Both the position numbers and the translations under genes were made by a program. Below, piece after piece: positions 1 to 7,554 of a stretch of DNA of 28,199 nucleotides. The DNA is taken from IMG/VR virus record IMGVR_UViG_3300025159_000356, positions 1-28,199 of that record. One strand, 5' to 3'. How positions within the stretch are numbered: position 1 is the stretch's first letter; every line of letters starts with the position of its first letter. Source of the DNA: a virus. The notes beneath the pieces are model-generated. The model was not told where the DNA came from. It did not search any database and saw nothing but the letters and a program-made list of their open reading frames with translations.

Positions 1-31
1 TAAAGGGAAGACCCTACAAGAGGGTCTTCCC
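1..31 (-). terminator. Intrinsic terminator of the late operon
   Basis: An 11-bp perfect inverted repeat (GGGAAGACCCT at 5-15, AGGGTCTTCCC at 21-31) encloses a 5-base loop. Read on the minus strand, the stem is followed by TTTA at the window edge. It lies 27 bases past the stop of the last late gene, the holin. This placement and the stem strength fit a rho-independent terminator. The U-tract is short or cut off by the window edge, so termination efficiency is unknown. It could also work for a converging plus-strand transcript. Confidence 0.8.
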
Positions 32-58
32 GAAACGGTGCGATTGTGGAGACTGGCG

Positions 59-352
59 TTAGGGTCCCGTTAGGGTGTCATTCCAATTGGTGTCTCGGAA
101 GAAGGTCCGATAAATCACAGTAGCAGACGTAAAAGCGGCGGCGGCTGCTGCTAATAGCCCCTCTGGGTCATGAATTAGGTCACCATTAAAGTTTACGGTT
201 CCGTCTATCGCTGAGCTTACGGCTCCAGCTACGAGTGACAACCCGATTGTCAAGACCATTTTTGCCCACACAGGCCAATGCCTTTGCTTTAGGAACGATA
301 TTAGGGGCGGAAGGAATGCCCCAAACATTACGCCGAGTCCTGTCTCTATCAT
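59..352 (-). CDS. Putative phage holin
   Basis: A 97-residue protein that probably forms the inner-membrane holes that time lysis and release the amidase encoded just upstream. Three hydrophobic stretches are visible at about residues 6-21, 29-49 and 65-85, with charged residues in the linkers. The C-terminus reads ATVIYRTFFRDTNW, resembling the tYrtFWkp ending seen in a family of small phage holins. It is the last gene of the late operon, just before the terminator. Its ATG shares ATGA with the stop of the preceding micro-ORF, so translation may be coupled. The assignment rests on length, topology, the C-terminal motif and lysis-gene context. No biochemical signature exists for holins. Confidence 0.75.
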   Translation of the reverse strand: MIETGLGVMFGAFLPPLISFLKQRHWPVWAKMVLTIGLSLVAGAVSSAIDGTVNFNGDLIHDPEGLLAAAAAAFTSATVIYRTFFRDTNWNDTLTGP

Positions 353-471
353 CTCTGTCTCCTTTCACTGCCCGGTAGAATTATGTCTTTGCCTGTCTGT
401 TGCTCTGGGGGTGGAGGAGTCGAACGCAGTACGAAAGCCATCCCCACTGTCATCAACAACAGGACGAGCAC
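349..471 (-). CDS. Candidate 40-aa membrane micro-protein in lysis cassette
   Basis: A short open frame with a GTG start and 40 residues fills the gap between the amidase and holin genes. Residues 1-15 are hydrophobic (MLVLLLMTVGMAFVL), followed by RSTPPPPEQQTG and a charged tail ending SERRQR. This layout is an N-terminal membrane anchor plus a proline-rich stalk. Its TGA stop overlaps the holin ATG by four bases (ATGA), the usual signature of translational coupling. Against it, no clear ribosome-binding site precedes the GTG. The good AAGGAG just after the amidase instead serves a GTGATG that stops after six codons. Upstream in-frame codons lack standard starts. It may be a spanin-like or holin-modulating protein, but the function is not identifiable. 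Confidence 0.45.
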   Translation of the reverse strand: MLVLLLMTVGMAFVLRSTPPPPEQQTGKDIILPGSERRQR

Positions 472-502
472 GAGGCCCGCTAGCTCGATGGTCCCATCAC
501 GC

Positions 503-1273
503 CTACTCCTTCACTAAATCGCGGACGATTTGTTTGACCTGCTCCGTCGTGAGTCCGCCCGTCCCGCCGTGCGGAGTCGCGGCGTGAGCGGTCAGGAGTT
601 TCTGTGCCTCTTCCGCAACCTCCCGCTTGAGCCCCTTGAAGGCGACTCCATCCGGGGTCGCCAGCGCGTCCATAATGGCCTGTGGCGCGTGAGCCTTGAT
701 GAGCGCTATGACTTCATCTGGTCTCATGTCGTCCTCCATTAGGTCTGCGAACAGCCGCGCCTTCGGCCAGCCCGTGCCAGGGCAACGCGAGCGGTTCACT
801 GAATCGAACTGGTGATGGCCGAGTAGAAGATGGCCCTCAATCGACTGGCCAAACTCGTGAGTCTCCAAGAGCCAGCGCTTCAGGCGCAGGTCCGAAGCGT
901 ACATCGCCTCCGTCCAGGGCTCCCCCGTGTATCCCTCATGCTCAATGCTGATAGTCCGCCGATTCGGGTGACGGCTCCAGTATTCCGCATACGTCTTGGA
1001 TGCGAAGGCTTGAGCAATCCACGGGACAGTCAGGTCAGGCTTCAGGAGGACTCCGTTCCCCCACGCTGAGTCGTCGGTCTCAACGTACTGGTGGATTTCG
1101 CCCTTCTTGCCGACCTCGAAATGCGAGCTGGCTTGGTCATTGTCAGGGTTGTTGAACCAGGCGTCCGTGCCGACGAGCGTCCCCTGGGCGATGTGGTCTA
1201 CGATGCTCTCTAGCGGCAACCGGCCAGGCCAGTAGTTGGGCGAGCCAATCCAGACGGCAAATGGGCAGCGCAT
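503..1273 (-). CDS. N-acetylmuramoyl-L-alanine amidase (endolysin)
   Basis: A 256-residue endolysin of the Amidase_2/PGRP zinc hydrolase type, which cuts the bond between N-acetylmuramic acid and L-alanine in peptidoglycan. The catalytic domain spans roughly residues 1-180. Likely zinc ligands are H27 (IVDHIAQGT), H153 (LLGHHQFD) and C164 (SRCPG), the last two in the family's GH...CPG arrangement. The SIEHEG segment near 109-114 is also typical. The C-terminal ~70 residues (183-256) are helical and charged with no recognised wall-binding repeat. No signal peptide is seen, so export depends on the holin. The ATG overlaps the previous stop by one base (TGATG). Its neighbours are membrane proteins of the lysis cassette. 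Confidence 0.9.
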   Translation of the reverse strand: MRCPFAVWIGSPNYWPGRLPLESIVDHIAQGTLVGTDAWFNNPDNDQASSHFEVGKKGEIHQYVETDDSAWGNGVLLKPDLTVPWIAQAFASKTYAEYWSRHPNRRTISIEHEGYTGEPWTEAMYASDLRLKRWLLETHEFGQSIEGHLLLGHHQFDSVNRSRCPGTGWPKARLFADLMEDDMRPDEVIALIKAHAPQAIMDALATPDGVAFKGLKREVAEEAQKLLTAHAATPHGGTGGLTTEQVKQIVRDLVKE

Positions 1274-1467
1274 CAGTTCCTCACAGCGTCAGACTCAATT
1301 GAGCCGGGGAGACGCCAGTAGGGCGTAGTGACCCGCGTCACACGCTCGCGCCGCTCTCGCTGTGCATCCTCCAGGGCTGTGATGAGGCTGTTGGCTATGG
1401 CGATGCCCAGCAGGCACCCAAACGCCAGCGGAGCGAAGAACAGCAGTACAGCGGCTCTACAGTTCAC
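1273..1467 (-). CDS. Small membrane protein in lysis cassette
   Basis: A 64-residue protein starting at GTG 1467. Its first bases overlap the preceding gene's stop (GTGA), which argues for this start over an upstream GTG that would bury it deep in the neighbouring gene. Residues 5-30 form one strong membrane helix (AVLLFFAPLAFGCLLGIAIA). A charged stretch LEDAQRERRERVTRV follows and ends in a soluble tail. It has one transmembrane segment and a short helical extension, a layout seen in holin partners, antiholins and inner-membrane spanins. The sequence does not distinguish these. The Cys after AFG is a poor lipobox because the hydrophobic run continues past it. Confidence 0.65.
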   Translation of the reverse strand: MNCRAAVLLFFAPLAFGCLLGIAIANSLITALEDAQRERRERVTRVTTPYWRLPGSIESDAVRN

Positions 1468-1730
1468 TTGACTAGCACCATCACCACGCCGTTTATCATC
1501 GCTACCGCTGCCACCGCCCCCAGCAGCCAGGCCCGAAACTCGCCCCGCATGTCCTTGTCGTGACTCCGTTCCCACTGCATCTCCTCGCGGAACTTTGTGT
1601 TCTTGGCGTTCTGGTCGTTCAGCCCGTCCAGCCGCTTGTGAGTACCGGCGAAGCCACTGGTGATGTTAATCTCAATGGACTTGAGGCGTTCGTCTAAGTC
1701 GAGGTGCCGATGGGGTTCCTGCATATGCAT
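1464..1730 (-). CDS. XhlA-like holin/haemolysin-type protein
   Basis: An 88-residue protein with a soluble, charged, helical N-terminal two thirds and a single C-terminal membrane helix at about residues 67-87 (AWLLGAVAAVAMINGVVMVL). A short coiled coil followed by a C-terminal anchor is the layout of the XhlA family. In Bacillus prophage PBSX, XhlA acts with a holin and an amidase in lysis. Here it opens the lysis cassette and is followed within 1 kb by an amidase and a multi-span holin, so the context agrees. GGGAAAGG lies just upstream of the ATG. A second ATG two codons on is an alternative start. Confidence 0.7.
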   Translation of the reverse strand: MHMQEPHRHLDLDERLKSIEINITSGFAGTHKRLDGLNDQNAKNTKFREEMQWERSHDKDMRGEFRAWLLGAVAAVAMINGVVMVLVK

Positions 1731-1750
1731 TTACCTTTCCCTATGCTCCT

Positions 1751-1936
1751 CTAGTCCGCCGCCTCTTGCGGGATCGCCTTCGCCAGCGCGGTAAGCGCGT
1801 TCAGCGGCTCCTTGAACTTCACCAACACCGTCATCACCGGCGAACCGTTGAGGAGAACGTCGGCCACGTCCTCCAGCTGGTGCGCCGCGAGCAGGCACTC
1901 CATCGCCAACCGTCGTCGTTCGGCTGAGTCAAGCAT
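1751..1936 (-). CDS. Hypothetical 61-aa helical protein
   Basis: A small protein beginning MLDSAERRRLAMECLL and apparently all helical, with an amphipathic leucine/alanine-rich pattern and a VADVLLNG...VLVKFKEPL core. The ATG at 1936 was chosen because GGAGGAG sits seven bases upstream. A longer reading of the same frame would run far into the neighbouring tail gene. No family is recognised. It lies between the last fibre/lectin-like gene and the XhlA-like gene, so it may belong to either module: a small chaperone or regulator of lysis are both possible, with no evidence for either. Confidence 0.6.
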   Translation of the reverse strand: MLDSAERRRLAMECLLAAHQLEDVADVLLNGSPVMTVLVKFKEPLNALTALAKAIPQEAAD

Positions 1937-1956
1937 GGTAGTCTCCTCCTCCAAAG

Positions 1957-3219
1957 TCATATTACCTGGGCTATTACCGGCGGGGCTGACCCCGCGCTGG
2001 CGGGGGGAACGTACTCCACCGTCCGTGCGGGGGCCGTCAGGTTGTCGCCGAACACCTCCAGCCCGAAGTTGTCCACCTGTTGCGCCACGCCCGTTGTGTC
2101 CTTCTTGAAGCCTGCCCTGAAGGCATTGAACCGTGCCTCCGTCCACGGGTTGCCGTCGCCTGTCGTGCGGAGGTACTTCGTGCTCAACTCGAACACGCCG
2201 CCGCCCGTGGGGTCTTCGCCGTCGATGTCCCAGGGCTGTTCGTAGGCGCTCTCCCCTGCGACCTGATGGCGCACCAGGTCGGGCTCCCCCCCGATAGCTA
2301 GGCGGCTGCAAGCGTGGGCGATGACCATCAGCGGCGTCTCGCCCACTGTCATATCGGGGAAGCCGAACTCCTCCGTGCCCGTAACGCCGGAGGCGAGTGT
2401 AAGCCAGTTGTCTACGGCGGGGTCTGCCCCATCGTCGGAGTTGAAGTTGTCAACACGCCGGAACTCATGCGCTTCAGAGCCACCGTCGTTGCCCCAGCCG
2501 GTAGTGATGTCCGAATCAGGCTGCCAGGGCACGTAGCCAAAAGACGTAGCGAGTTCGCTGTTCAGTATTGAGCCGCTGGAGTCCATCATCGCTACGTCAT
2601 CGATGCCCCACATCAGAGCCTGTCCCTTCGTCGGCTTGCCAAGGGCTACGAGTTCAAAGTCCTCCATGCATTGGTTGACTGCGCCCGCTGTGAACGACCC
2701 CTCCGAGGCCAGGGCGGTTGAGTCGTTGCCGTAGAACCACTCGATGTCATACTGCCCCGCGCCTGCGCTTATCTGTATCTTGAAGGCGAACTTGTGCCAG
2801 CCCACCAGCGGGAGCACCTTCGAGTCCACGTTCGTTGCGGAGTTCGACCGCCGCAGGTATACGGTATCGGCTACGAATGCCGTGGTGCTGACACGAATTA
2901 TCCAGTGTACGCCACCCGCACCGACACCTCCCATCCTGACTGTCAGAGAGTCGGCCTGGCCCGATGACCCGTTGGGCGTCACGAGCCTGAACCAAAGCTC
3001 GAAGATGGCGTAGGTCGCGCTGCCGTCGAACGCCAGGCCACGGAAGTCGGCCAGACGCTGGCCGGACTGCAATAGGATACCTGCACGTCCGGTATGTACC
3101 CCGTTCGGAGTCACATCAGAGTCGTAGACGGCGGTAGCGGTACAGTCGGCCCATGGCCACGGCCCGCCCACCTGCTGCCGCATCCCGACCTCGCCGCCGG
3201 TGCCGTTGCACCACGCCAC
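1957..3219 (-). CDS. Putative receptor-binding or tail protein, lectin-like fold
   Basis: About 420 residues, rich in aromatic residues, Gly, Ser and Thr, with alternating hydrophobic segments typical of beta-sandwich virion proteins. Residues ~60-210 (FDGSATYAIFELWF, GGVHWIIRV, WHKFAFKIQI, QYDIEWFYGNDS, LWGIDDVAMMDSSG) look like a concanavalin/LamG-type jelly roll, a fold often used to bind glycans. The C-terminal half is a second, unrecognised domain. A GTG at 3219 overlapping the upstream stop (TAGTG), with AAGGTTGGG upstream, is the likely start. A TTG four codons earlier has the Shine-Dalgarno too close. Position at the end of the fibre cassette supports a host-recognition role, but this is inferred. 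Confidence 0.65.
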   Translation of the reverse strand: MAWCNGTGGEVGMRQQVGGPWPWADCTATAVYDSDVTPNGVHTGRAGILLQSGQRLADFRGLAFDGSATYAIFELWFRLVTPNGSSGQADSLTVRMGGVGAGGVHWIIRVSTTAFVADTVYLRRSNSATNVDSKVLPLVGWHKFAFKIQISAGAGQYDIEWFYGNDSTALASEGSFTAGAVNQCMEDFELVALGKPTKGQALMWGIDDVAMMDSSGSILNSELATSFGYVPWQPDSDITTGWGNDGGSEAHEFRRVDNFNSDDGADPAVDNWLTLASGVTGTEEFGFPDMTVGETPLMVIAHACSRLAIGGEPDLVRHQVAGESAYEQPWDIDGEDPTGGGVFELSTKYLRTTGDGNPWTEARFNAFRAGFKKDTTGVAQQVDNFGLEVFGDNLTAPARTVEYVPPASAGSAPPVIAQVI

Positions 3220-4043
3220 TAGATTTCCCAACCTTCACGACGCCACCAGCCCCACGGAGGGTTTGGCTGGAGGTCGCCGTAGAGGGACACGATAGGCTTA
3301 ACCTCTGGCTGGAGCCAGTAGATGTGGACGTTGATGGGGCCGATGGACTCGTGCTGAGCCTCAATCAGACGCTCTATCTCCCATCGGTCGTCACGGTGGG
3401 TGGGGACGGGGAGGTTCAGCCAGTCGATTTGCTGCCGCCCTGGGAGCGGCGTTGCGGTTGCCTGAACCAGCGCCCGTGGAGGGATGAACTCGCCCTCGGC
3501 CACTACAGCGTCCAGACGAGCAATGAGTTTGGGGTAGCCCGTGAACGCCTTGCGGAGAAACCGCTCCACCTCGTTCAAGTTCAGGCTCAGGACACGCATC
3601 AGCAGTTCGATGCTGTCCTTCCAGGAGGTAGATAGGTCAAGCAGGTGCTCACGCAGCTTCACCGCCGCGTCCCGCTCGACCCCGGCTAGGTTGACCAGCG
3701 CCTTGCCCACTATCGCCGCAATGATGTCATGGTTCAGGACGCTGGCGGTGTCGGTTGGGAAAACGTTGCTGATTTCCCACTGCATCCGGCGCGAGTAAAG
3801 ATAGTCCGTCTGTGCTGTGGAAAAGTCACAGTTGCGGACAAAGCCATCCACTAGCGTCGTGTTGCGGAGGTCGTAACCCCGGAAGTCGATGCCATCCAAG
3901 ACGAGTAGGTTGGCACCGTCCGGGCCGAAATAGGCGTCCCGAAGGTCAGTGGTACGAAGACGGCGTACCTCAGCCGCCGTTACGGTGCCGAGGCCGATGA
4001 CTCGCCTGCCGCCTGTGTGGGGGTTGGGCTCGGTGGTTATCAT
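3219..4043 (-). CDS. Fibre-cassette protein with pentapeptide-like N-terminal segment
   Basis: A 274-residue protein of unknown function. Residues ~33-80 show a quasi-pentapeptide pattern (LRDAYFGPDGANLLVLDG, then DFRGYDLRNTTLVDGF and RNCDFSTA). This suggests a short right-handed beta-helix, though it is too short for a typical pentapeptide-repeat protein. Residues ~100-185 are helical (ISNVFPTD..., NLNEVERFLRKAFTGYPKL). The C-terminal third is Pro/Trp-rich and ends GWWRREGWEI. The start ATG shares ATGA with the preceding fibre gene's stop, indicating coupling. A chaperone or adaptor for the neighbouring fibres, or a minor fibre component, are both possible. Confidence 0.55.
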   Translation of the reverse strand: MITTEPNPHTGGRRVIGLGTVTAAEVRRLRTTDLRDAYFGPDGANLLVLDGIDFRGYDLRNTTLVDGFVRNCDFSTAQTDYLYSRRMQWEISNVFPTDTASVLNHDIIAAIVGKALVNLAGVERDAAVKLREHLLDLSTSWKDSIELLMRVLSLNLNEVERFLRKAFTGYPKLIARLDAVVAEGEFIPPRALVQATATPLPGRQQIDWLNLPVPTHRDDRWEIERLIEAQHESIGPINVHIYWLQPEVKPIVSLYGDLQPNPPWGWWRREGWEI

Positions 4044-4948
4044 GGAGTTGTTATTGCCTGATATCCTACGAACATCACCAAGATGTTCTCACCGTTCGCA
4101 CCCGCGCCCGTGACACTGAAACCAAGGCGGTTGGAATCACTGACTGTGACTGGCGTTGCTAGAGTCTTAAGAACGCCATAGTTATTCGCCGCCACGACTG
4201 CCGTTTCGGCACTCAAGTTCGCCCAGGAAGGAGCAGCACTTAACCCAGCCGTGTCTAAACGTGGCTGGATGGTGACCTGAACTGTAGGCGCGACCTTAAA
4301 TGATACGTATACATGGGTTATCACAAACTTCGCAGGTCTAGGCACCATCGCCAAGAAGTCAGCCGTGTCATTGGCAGCAGCTACAACGCCCGTCTTGCCC
4401 GACGTGATGGCCTTGTTCACGTCGGTAAATCGCGCCGCGCTGGTGTTCATTGTGGCGGCTGCGATGGAAAGAATTTCCCGCAGATTGAAGTTAAAGTCTG
4501 CGGCAGCCTGCATGGTCAGGATTGCCAATATCTCCGCGCCGGTCAGGGCCGCGATGTTGCCGCCCGTTTTCCGTCCAAGAATGCGTTGCTCAGCCACCGT
4601 CACAGCTACGGGCGTGTCGTCGGAGACGGCGGCGAGAATGGTCTGAGCGTTGAAGAGAGCCGCCGCCACAAAGCCGGTGTGCCCAGCGCTAGCGTAGTCA
4701 AGATTAGTTAGCAGGGCATGATTAGTAACGCCACCACCCCCAGCAGCGGGAGTCTTGGGAACGTATGCTCTAATAATCTCATCCCAAGTCATAACCTGCC
4801 CGTCAGTGGGGGACCCCCCTAGAATACGCCTTCCCTCTACTAAAAACCCTCCCTGTGGAATAGCTAGGGGACCACCCTGCATAAGTTTAATGAATATGGG
4901 ATGATTTAGGAGGGCATTGAGACGATGAATTTCCCTATCAGTAGCCAT
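4040..4948 (-). CDS. Tail fibre protein
   Basis: A 302-residue probable tail fibre that would help the virion attach to its host. Residues 1-65 look like a virion-attachment module (MATDREIHRLNALLN, DGQVMTWDEIIRAYVPK). The linker PKTPAAGGGGVTNHALL is followed by LTNLDYASAGHTGF, a short motif common in phage tail fibres. The rest is Ala/Thr/Val-rich beta sequence ending ENILVMFVGYQAIT. The ATG overlaps the previous stop by one base (TAATG). Base composition changes inside the gene: the part encoding the N-terminus is more AT-rich than the part encoding the C-terminus, consistent with module swapping at the glycine linker. Confidence 0.7.
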   Translation of the reverse strand: MATDREIHRLNALLNHPIFIKLMQGGPLAIPQGGFLVEGRRILGGSPTDGQVMTWDEIIRAYVPKTPAAGGGGVTNHALLTNLDYASAGHTGFVAAALFNAQTILAAVSDDTPVAVTVAEQRILGRKTGGNIAALTGAEILAILTMQAAADFNFNLREILSIAAATMNTSAARFTDVNKAITSGKTGVVAAANDTADFLAMVPRPAKFVITHVYVSFKVAPTVQVTIQPRLDTAGLSAAPSWANLSAETAVVAANNYGVLKTLATPVTVSDSNRLGFSVTGAGANGENILVMFVGYQAITTP

Positions 4949-5550
4949 TAAGGTGTTGGCGCAACGAGCGTGAGAAGAGCCATCTCCTTCTTGAAATCCA
5001 AACTAGCACTACTGGCAGACCACTGAACTGTTACATCAAAGGTTCGGGCAAGACTCGTGTCCTCAGCAGCTACGTTATAGCCATTTCCAAAAACACCGGC
5101 AGTTTGGTCAAGACGACCTAATGGAAGGGTATCCACACTGGCTATAGCTTGAAAATTCGCCCAACATTTTTGCGAGTTTGTTGCCAAATTCATTAGTAAA
5201 ATTTCTAGCGTAAACTTATAAGTAACGCTAGCGTCGTTTATATCCATTGCTGTAGAGGTTAAAATAGTCGTCGCGCCCAATTTTACTCTTACAGTAAGAG
5301 TTCCCGCTACATTCGCAAGTATTGTCCCACCCAGATTTAAAAGGACACCACCGTCTGAACCCATCTTATTAGCCGGTATGGAAAAGCTGTAAATTGAAAC
5401 CTCGTCAGTCCTACTTACTACTTGTTGTGTAGTCATACTTCGGTCTAGCGTCTGGTCCCCTACGTGGTCTGCATTCCAATTAGTAGGTCGAACCTTGGTA
5501 GCATCCCCACCGTCTGCTTTTCCACTAGGATATGCGTGCTTTACAGCCAT
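4948..5550 (-). CDS. Tail fibre / receptor-binding structural protein
   Basis: A 200-residue protein whose N-terminus (KHAYPSGKADGGDATKVRP then TNWNADH) matches the KH..pSgKaDg.D.t.VrPsnWNAdH signature frequent at the start of phage fibre and baseplate-distal proteins. The remaining ~150 residues are beta-rich (VSIYSFSIPANKM, GTLTVRVKLGATTILT, TFDVTVQWSASS), probably a compact beta-sandwich tip or decoration domain. TTAGGAG upstream supports the ATG. Its gene is followed directly by another fibre gene. The C-terminal halves of the two share composition and a similar VQ-TIQ/VTVQW strand pattern, so they may form one fibre. Confidence 0.65.
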   Translation of the reverse strand: MAVKHAYPSGKADGGDATKVRPTNWNADHVGDQTLDRSMTTQQVVSRTDEVSIYSFSIPANKMGSDGGVLLNLGGTILANVAGTLTVRVKLGATTILTSTAMDINDASVTYKFTLEILLMNLATNSQKCWANFQAIASVDTLPLGRLDQTAGVFGNGYNVAAEDTSLARTFDVTVQWSASSASLDFKKEMALLTLVAPTP

Positions 5551-5559
5551 GCTTGACTC

Positions 5560-7554
5560 CTAACTTAACTCGTGAACTGTAACTGTAATTTTAGCTATCT
5601 CTCGTCCCTCTAATCCTATCTTCTCCGTACCCTCAATATATTCCACAGGGGCAACTATTACCTGCACAGCGGAAGCCCCATGCAAATCAATAAAAGAGTA
5701 GGACCCAGATAAGACAAGAGCGTTTAAATCTAATCTTACCTTCTTAGGAGACACTCCCTGCCGTCGCGCTGTGGCAAGAATATCCACAAGAAAGGTAAAC
5801 TCATCCGAAACGTTAGGAAGCCAAGACCCCCGATATATAATTTTACGCACTTTAGTAACGTTACCAGCAGGAGTATACCCGCCAGCGGCGGACCATTGAA
5901 TAATAGGACGTATACGTCGAGCGGAAACATTAGAGGCAAAAAATTGAGTCCCGCTGACAGTAATTCCGCTACCAACATTATCCGCTGCCCCACCATCACG
6001 TTGAACCTTATTCTGCCACGTTAAAGTAGCTACTCCTCCATCCACAACTATTTCTGCTTCCCGTAGCAATTTGGGTGTACCCGGTTCGTCTAGGTCAAAC
6101 TCTTTTCCAAACCAAATACCACTATCCCCAGCCTTTCCGTAAGAACCCCCCGGCTTAAATGGTCCCCCATCCAAACCTAAACTTATCCACTCAAAATCCC
6201 CATTATCCACTGACCACACCAACCGAGGGTCACCCACACCATTACGGGTAACACGAATAGCCAAAGCGCGGCCTGTAGCCCGATAGTAAATAGGTTGCCA
6301 CACTAACGGTTCTATTCCGCCCTCTGCATCCTTTCTTTTCCTACCAGCCAATATATAAAATCCACTACCATCTGCCATTTCATATATACAGTAAATCCAA
6401 TGTCCAGTTGTATCCATTCCTCTTTGGCGACCAAATCGTATTTGGTCCGTTAGGTTAGGCTCAATGCCATTATTTCCGAGAAATGAATCTGGCCCAACCA
6501 TTCGATAATCAGAAATACTGTGTTGATAAAGAGCGTAAGGAGCCGGAATTAAAACTGACGCATCCCATCCTATCGCCCCCATTCCCGTTACCGGTGCACC
6601 ATCAATTAATTCCTTCTGAAATTTCATATCAGGAAGCATTTCAGAAAAACTAATCGCTCCCCCAGCTACATCTGCATTAAAATCTTCTGTAGCCCCAAAA
6701 ATATTCCCCTCTGTAATCACAAAAACAAACCTATGTAAGGGAATTAGGGCAGTAACCTTAGCACCCTGGTCACCGACTGGAAATTCATCCCCCCAATTTA
6801 CCCCAACCGCTGGGTCGTTTAGAATGTCACAAGCACTAATCTTAGTCCCAAAATCAGAGGATACGGCTCTCCAAAAATTTTCCGCCGCTATAGCAAACTG
6901 TGAAGCTCCCGTACTCACATCCTCCCTAAGATTCCACGTATCCGCCGTCGGGTCTATCCCTACTTGAGTTAATTCAATCATACGCTTACCAGAATCTACA
7001 GGGAGAATCCACTGGTCCGAATCAATTGTAGAGAAAGCGTCCTCCTGGAACGCATCGCTTTGAAACGCAGCTTCTACAATCCGTGACCGAACAGGCTTAC
7101 CAAATTTATCCGTAGATTGAATGGGAGAGGCAGTAAAAACACTCACCAATGTGGGTGTAGCACCCAATTTAATTTTAGCTATCTCACCAACTCCCAACGC
7201 GTAAAGATAAAAATTTCCCGCAGAATCTTCTGCTTCGAAGAAATGACGAACTTCGGTAGTCATAGCAGAGGACAATACTGTCACTAAAGGATTAGGCTGG
7301 AGCGCCCCCGCTACCGTATTTAAGCACTTTTGGGAGTAGTAGAAACCCTCCTCTGGCGCATTCGGAGTTTCGACAGAATATCCCATTCCAGCCAATCCGT
7401 CCCTAAATGCCACTTTTTCCCATAAGCCAAGACCGCGCTCCACAGGACCACTCTTATGAGTGTACACCAATTTACCATCCCGGTCGCGAGCCACAAGATA
7501 AACTTTTCCGCTTATCTTAACAGAACCCGGAGCTACTAATTTTTGACCAACCAT
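5560..7554 (-). CDS. Large tail protein, possible nozzle/beta-propeller type
   Basis: A 664-residue beta-rich structural protein without recognised catalytic motifs. Repeated blade-like segments occur through residues ~100-450 (NFYLYALGVGEIAKI, HRFVFVITEGNIFGAT, YALYQHSISDYRMV, HWIYCIYEMADGSGFYIL, DPRLVWSVDNGDFEW). These resemble beta-propeller strands, as in the nozzle proteins that cap podovirus tails (T7 gp12, P22 gp10). The remaining C-terminal part forms another beta domain. Size and position between a connector-like gene and the fibres fit that role, but homology cannot be confirmed from sequence alone. The gene is clearly more AT-rich than the lysis-end genes. The ATG directly follows the preceding stop (TAAATG). 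Confidence 0.6.
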   Translation of the reverse strand: MVGQKLVAPGSVKISGKVYLVARDRDGKLVYTHKSGPVERGLGLWEKVAFRDGLAGMGYSVETPNAPEEGFYYSQKCLNTVAGALQPNPLVTVLSSAMTTEVRHFFEAEDSAGNFYLYALGVGEIAKIKLGATPTLVSVFTASPIQSTDKFGKPVRSRIVEAAFQSDAFQEDAFSTIDSDQWILPVDSGKRMIELTQVGIDPTADTWNLREDVSTGASQFAIAAENFWRAVSSDFGTKISACDILNDPAVGVNWGDEFPVGDQGAKVTALIPLHRFVFVITEGNIFGATEDFNADVAGGAISFSEMLPDMKFQKELIDGAPVTGMGAIGWDASVLIPAPYALYQHSISDYRMVGPDSFLGNNGIEPNLTDQIRFGRQRGMDTTGHWIYCIYEMADGSGFYILAGRKRKDAEGGIEPLVWQPIYYRATGRALAIRVTRNGVGDPRLVWSVDNGDFEWISLGLDGGPFKPGGSYGKAGDSGIWFGKEFDLDEPGTPKLLREAEIVVDGGVATLTWQNKVQRDGGAADNVGSGITVSGTQFFASNVSARRIRPIIQWSAAGGYTPAGNVTKVRKIIYRGSWLPNVSDEFTFLVDILATARRQGVSPKKVRLDLNALVLSGSYSFIDLHGASAVQVIVAPVEYIEGTEKIGLEGREIAKITVTVHELS

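Noticed and set aside
1960-2311. Extended N-terminus for the 61-residue protein (186 codons)
   Set aside because: The extension is out of frame over the lectin-like gene, has Arg-rich shadow composition, and the internal ATG 1936 has a proper Shine-Dalgarno.
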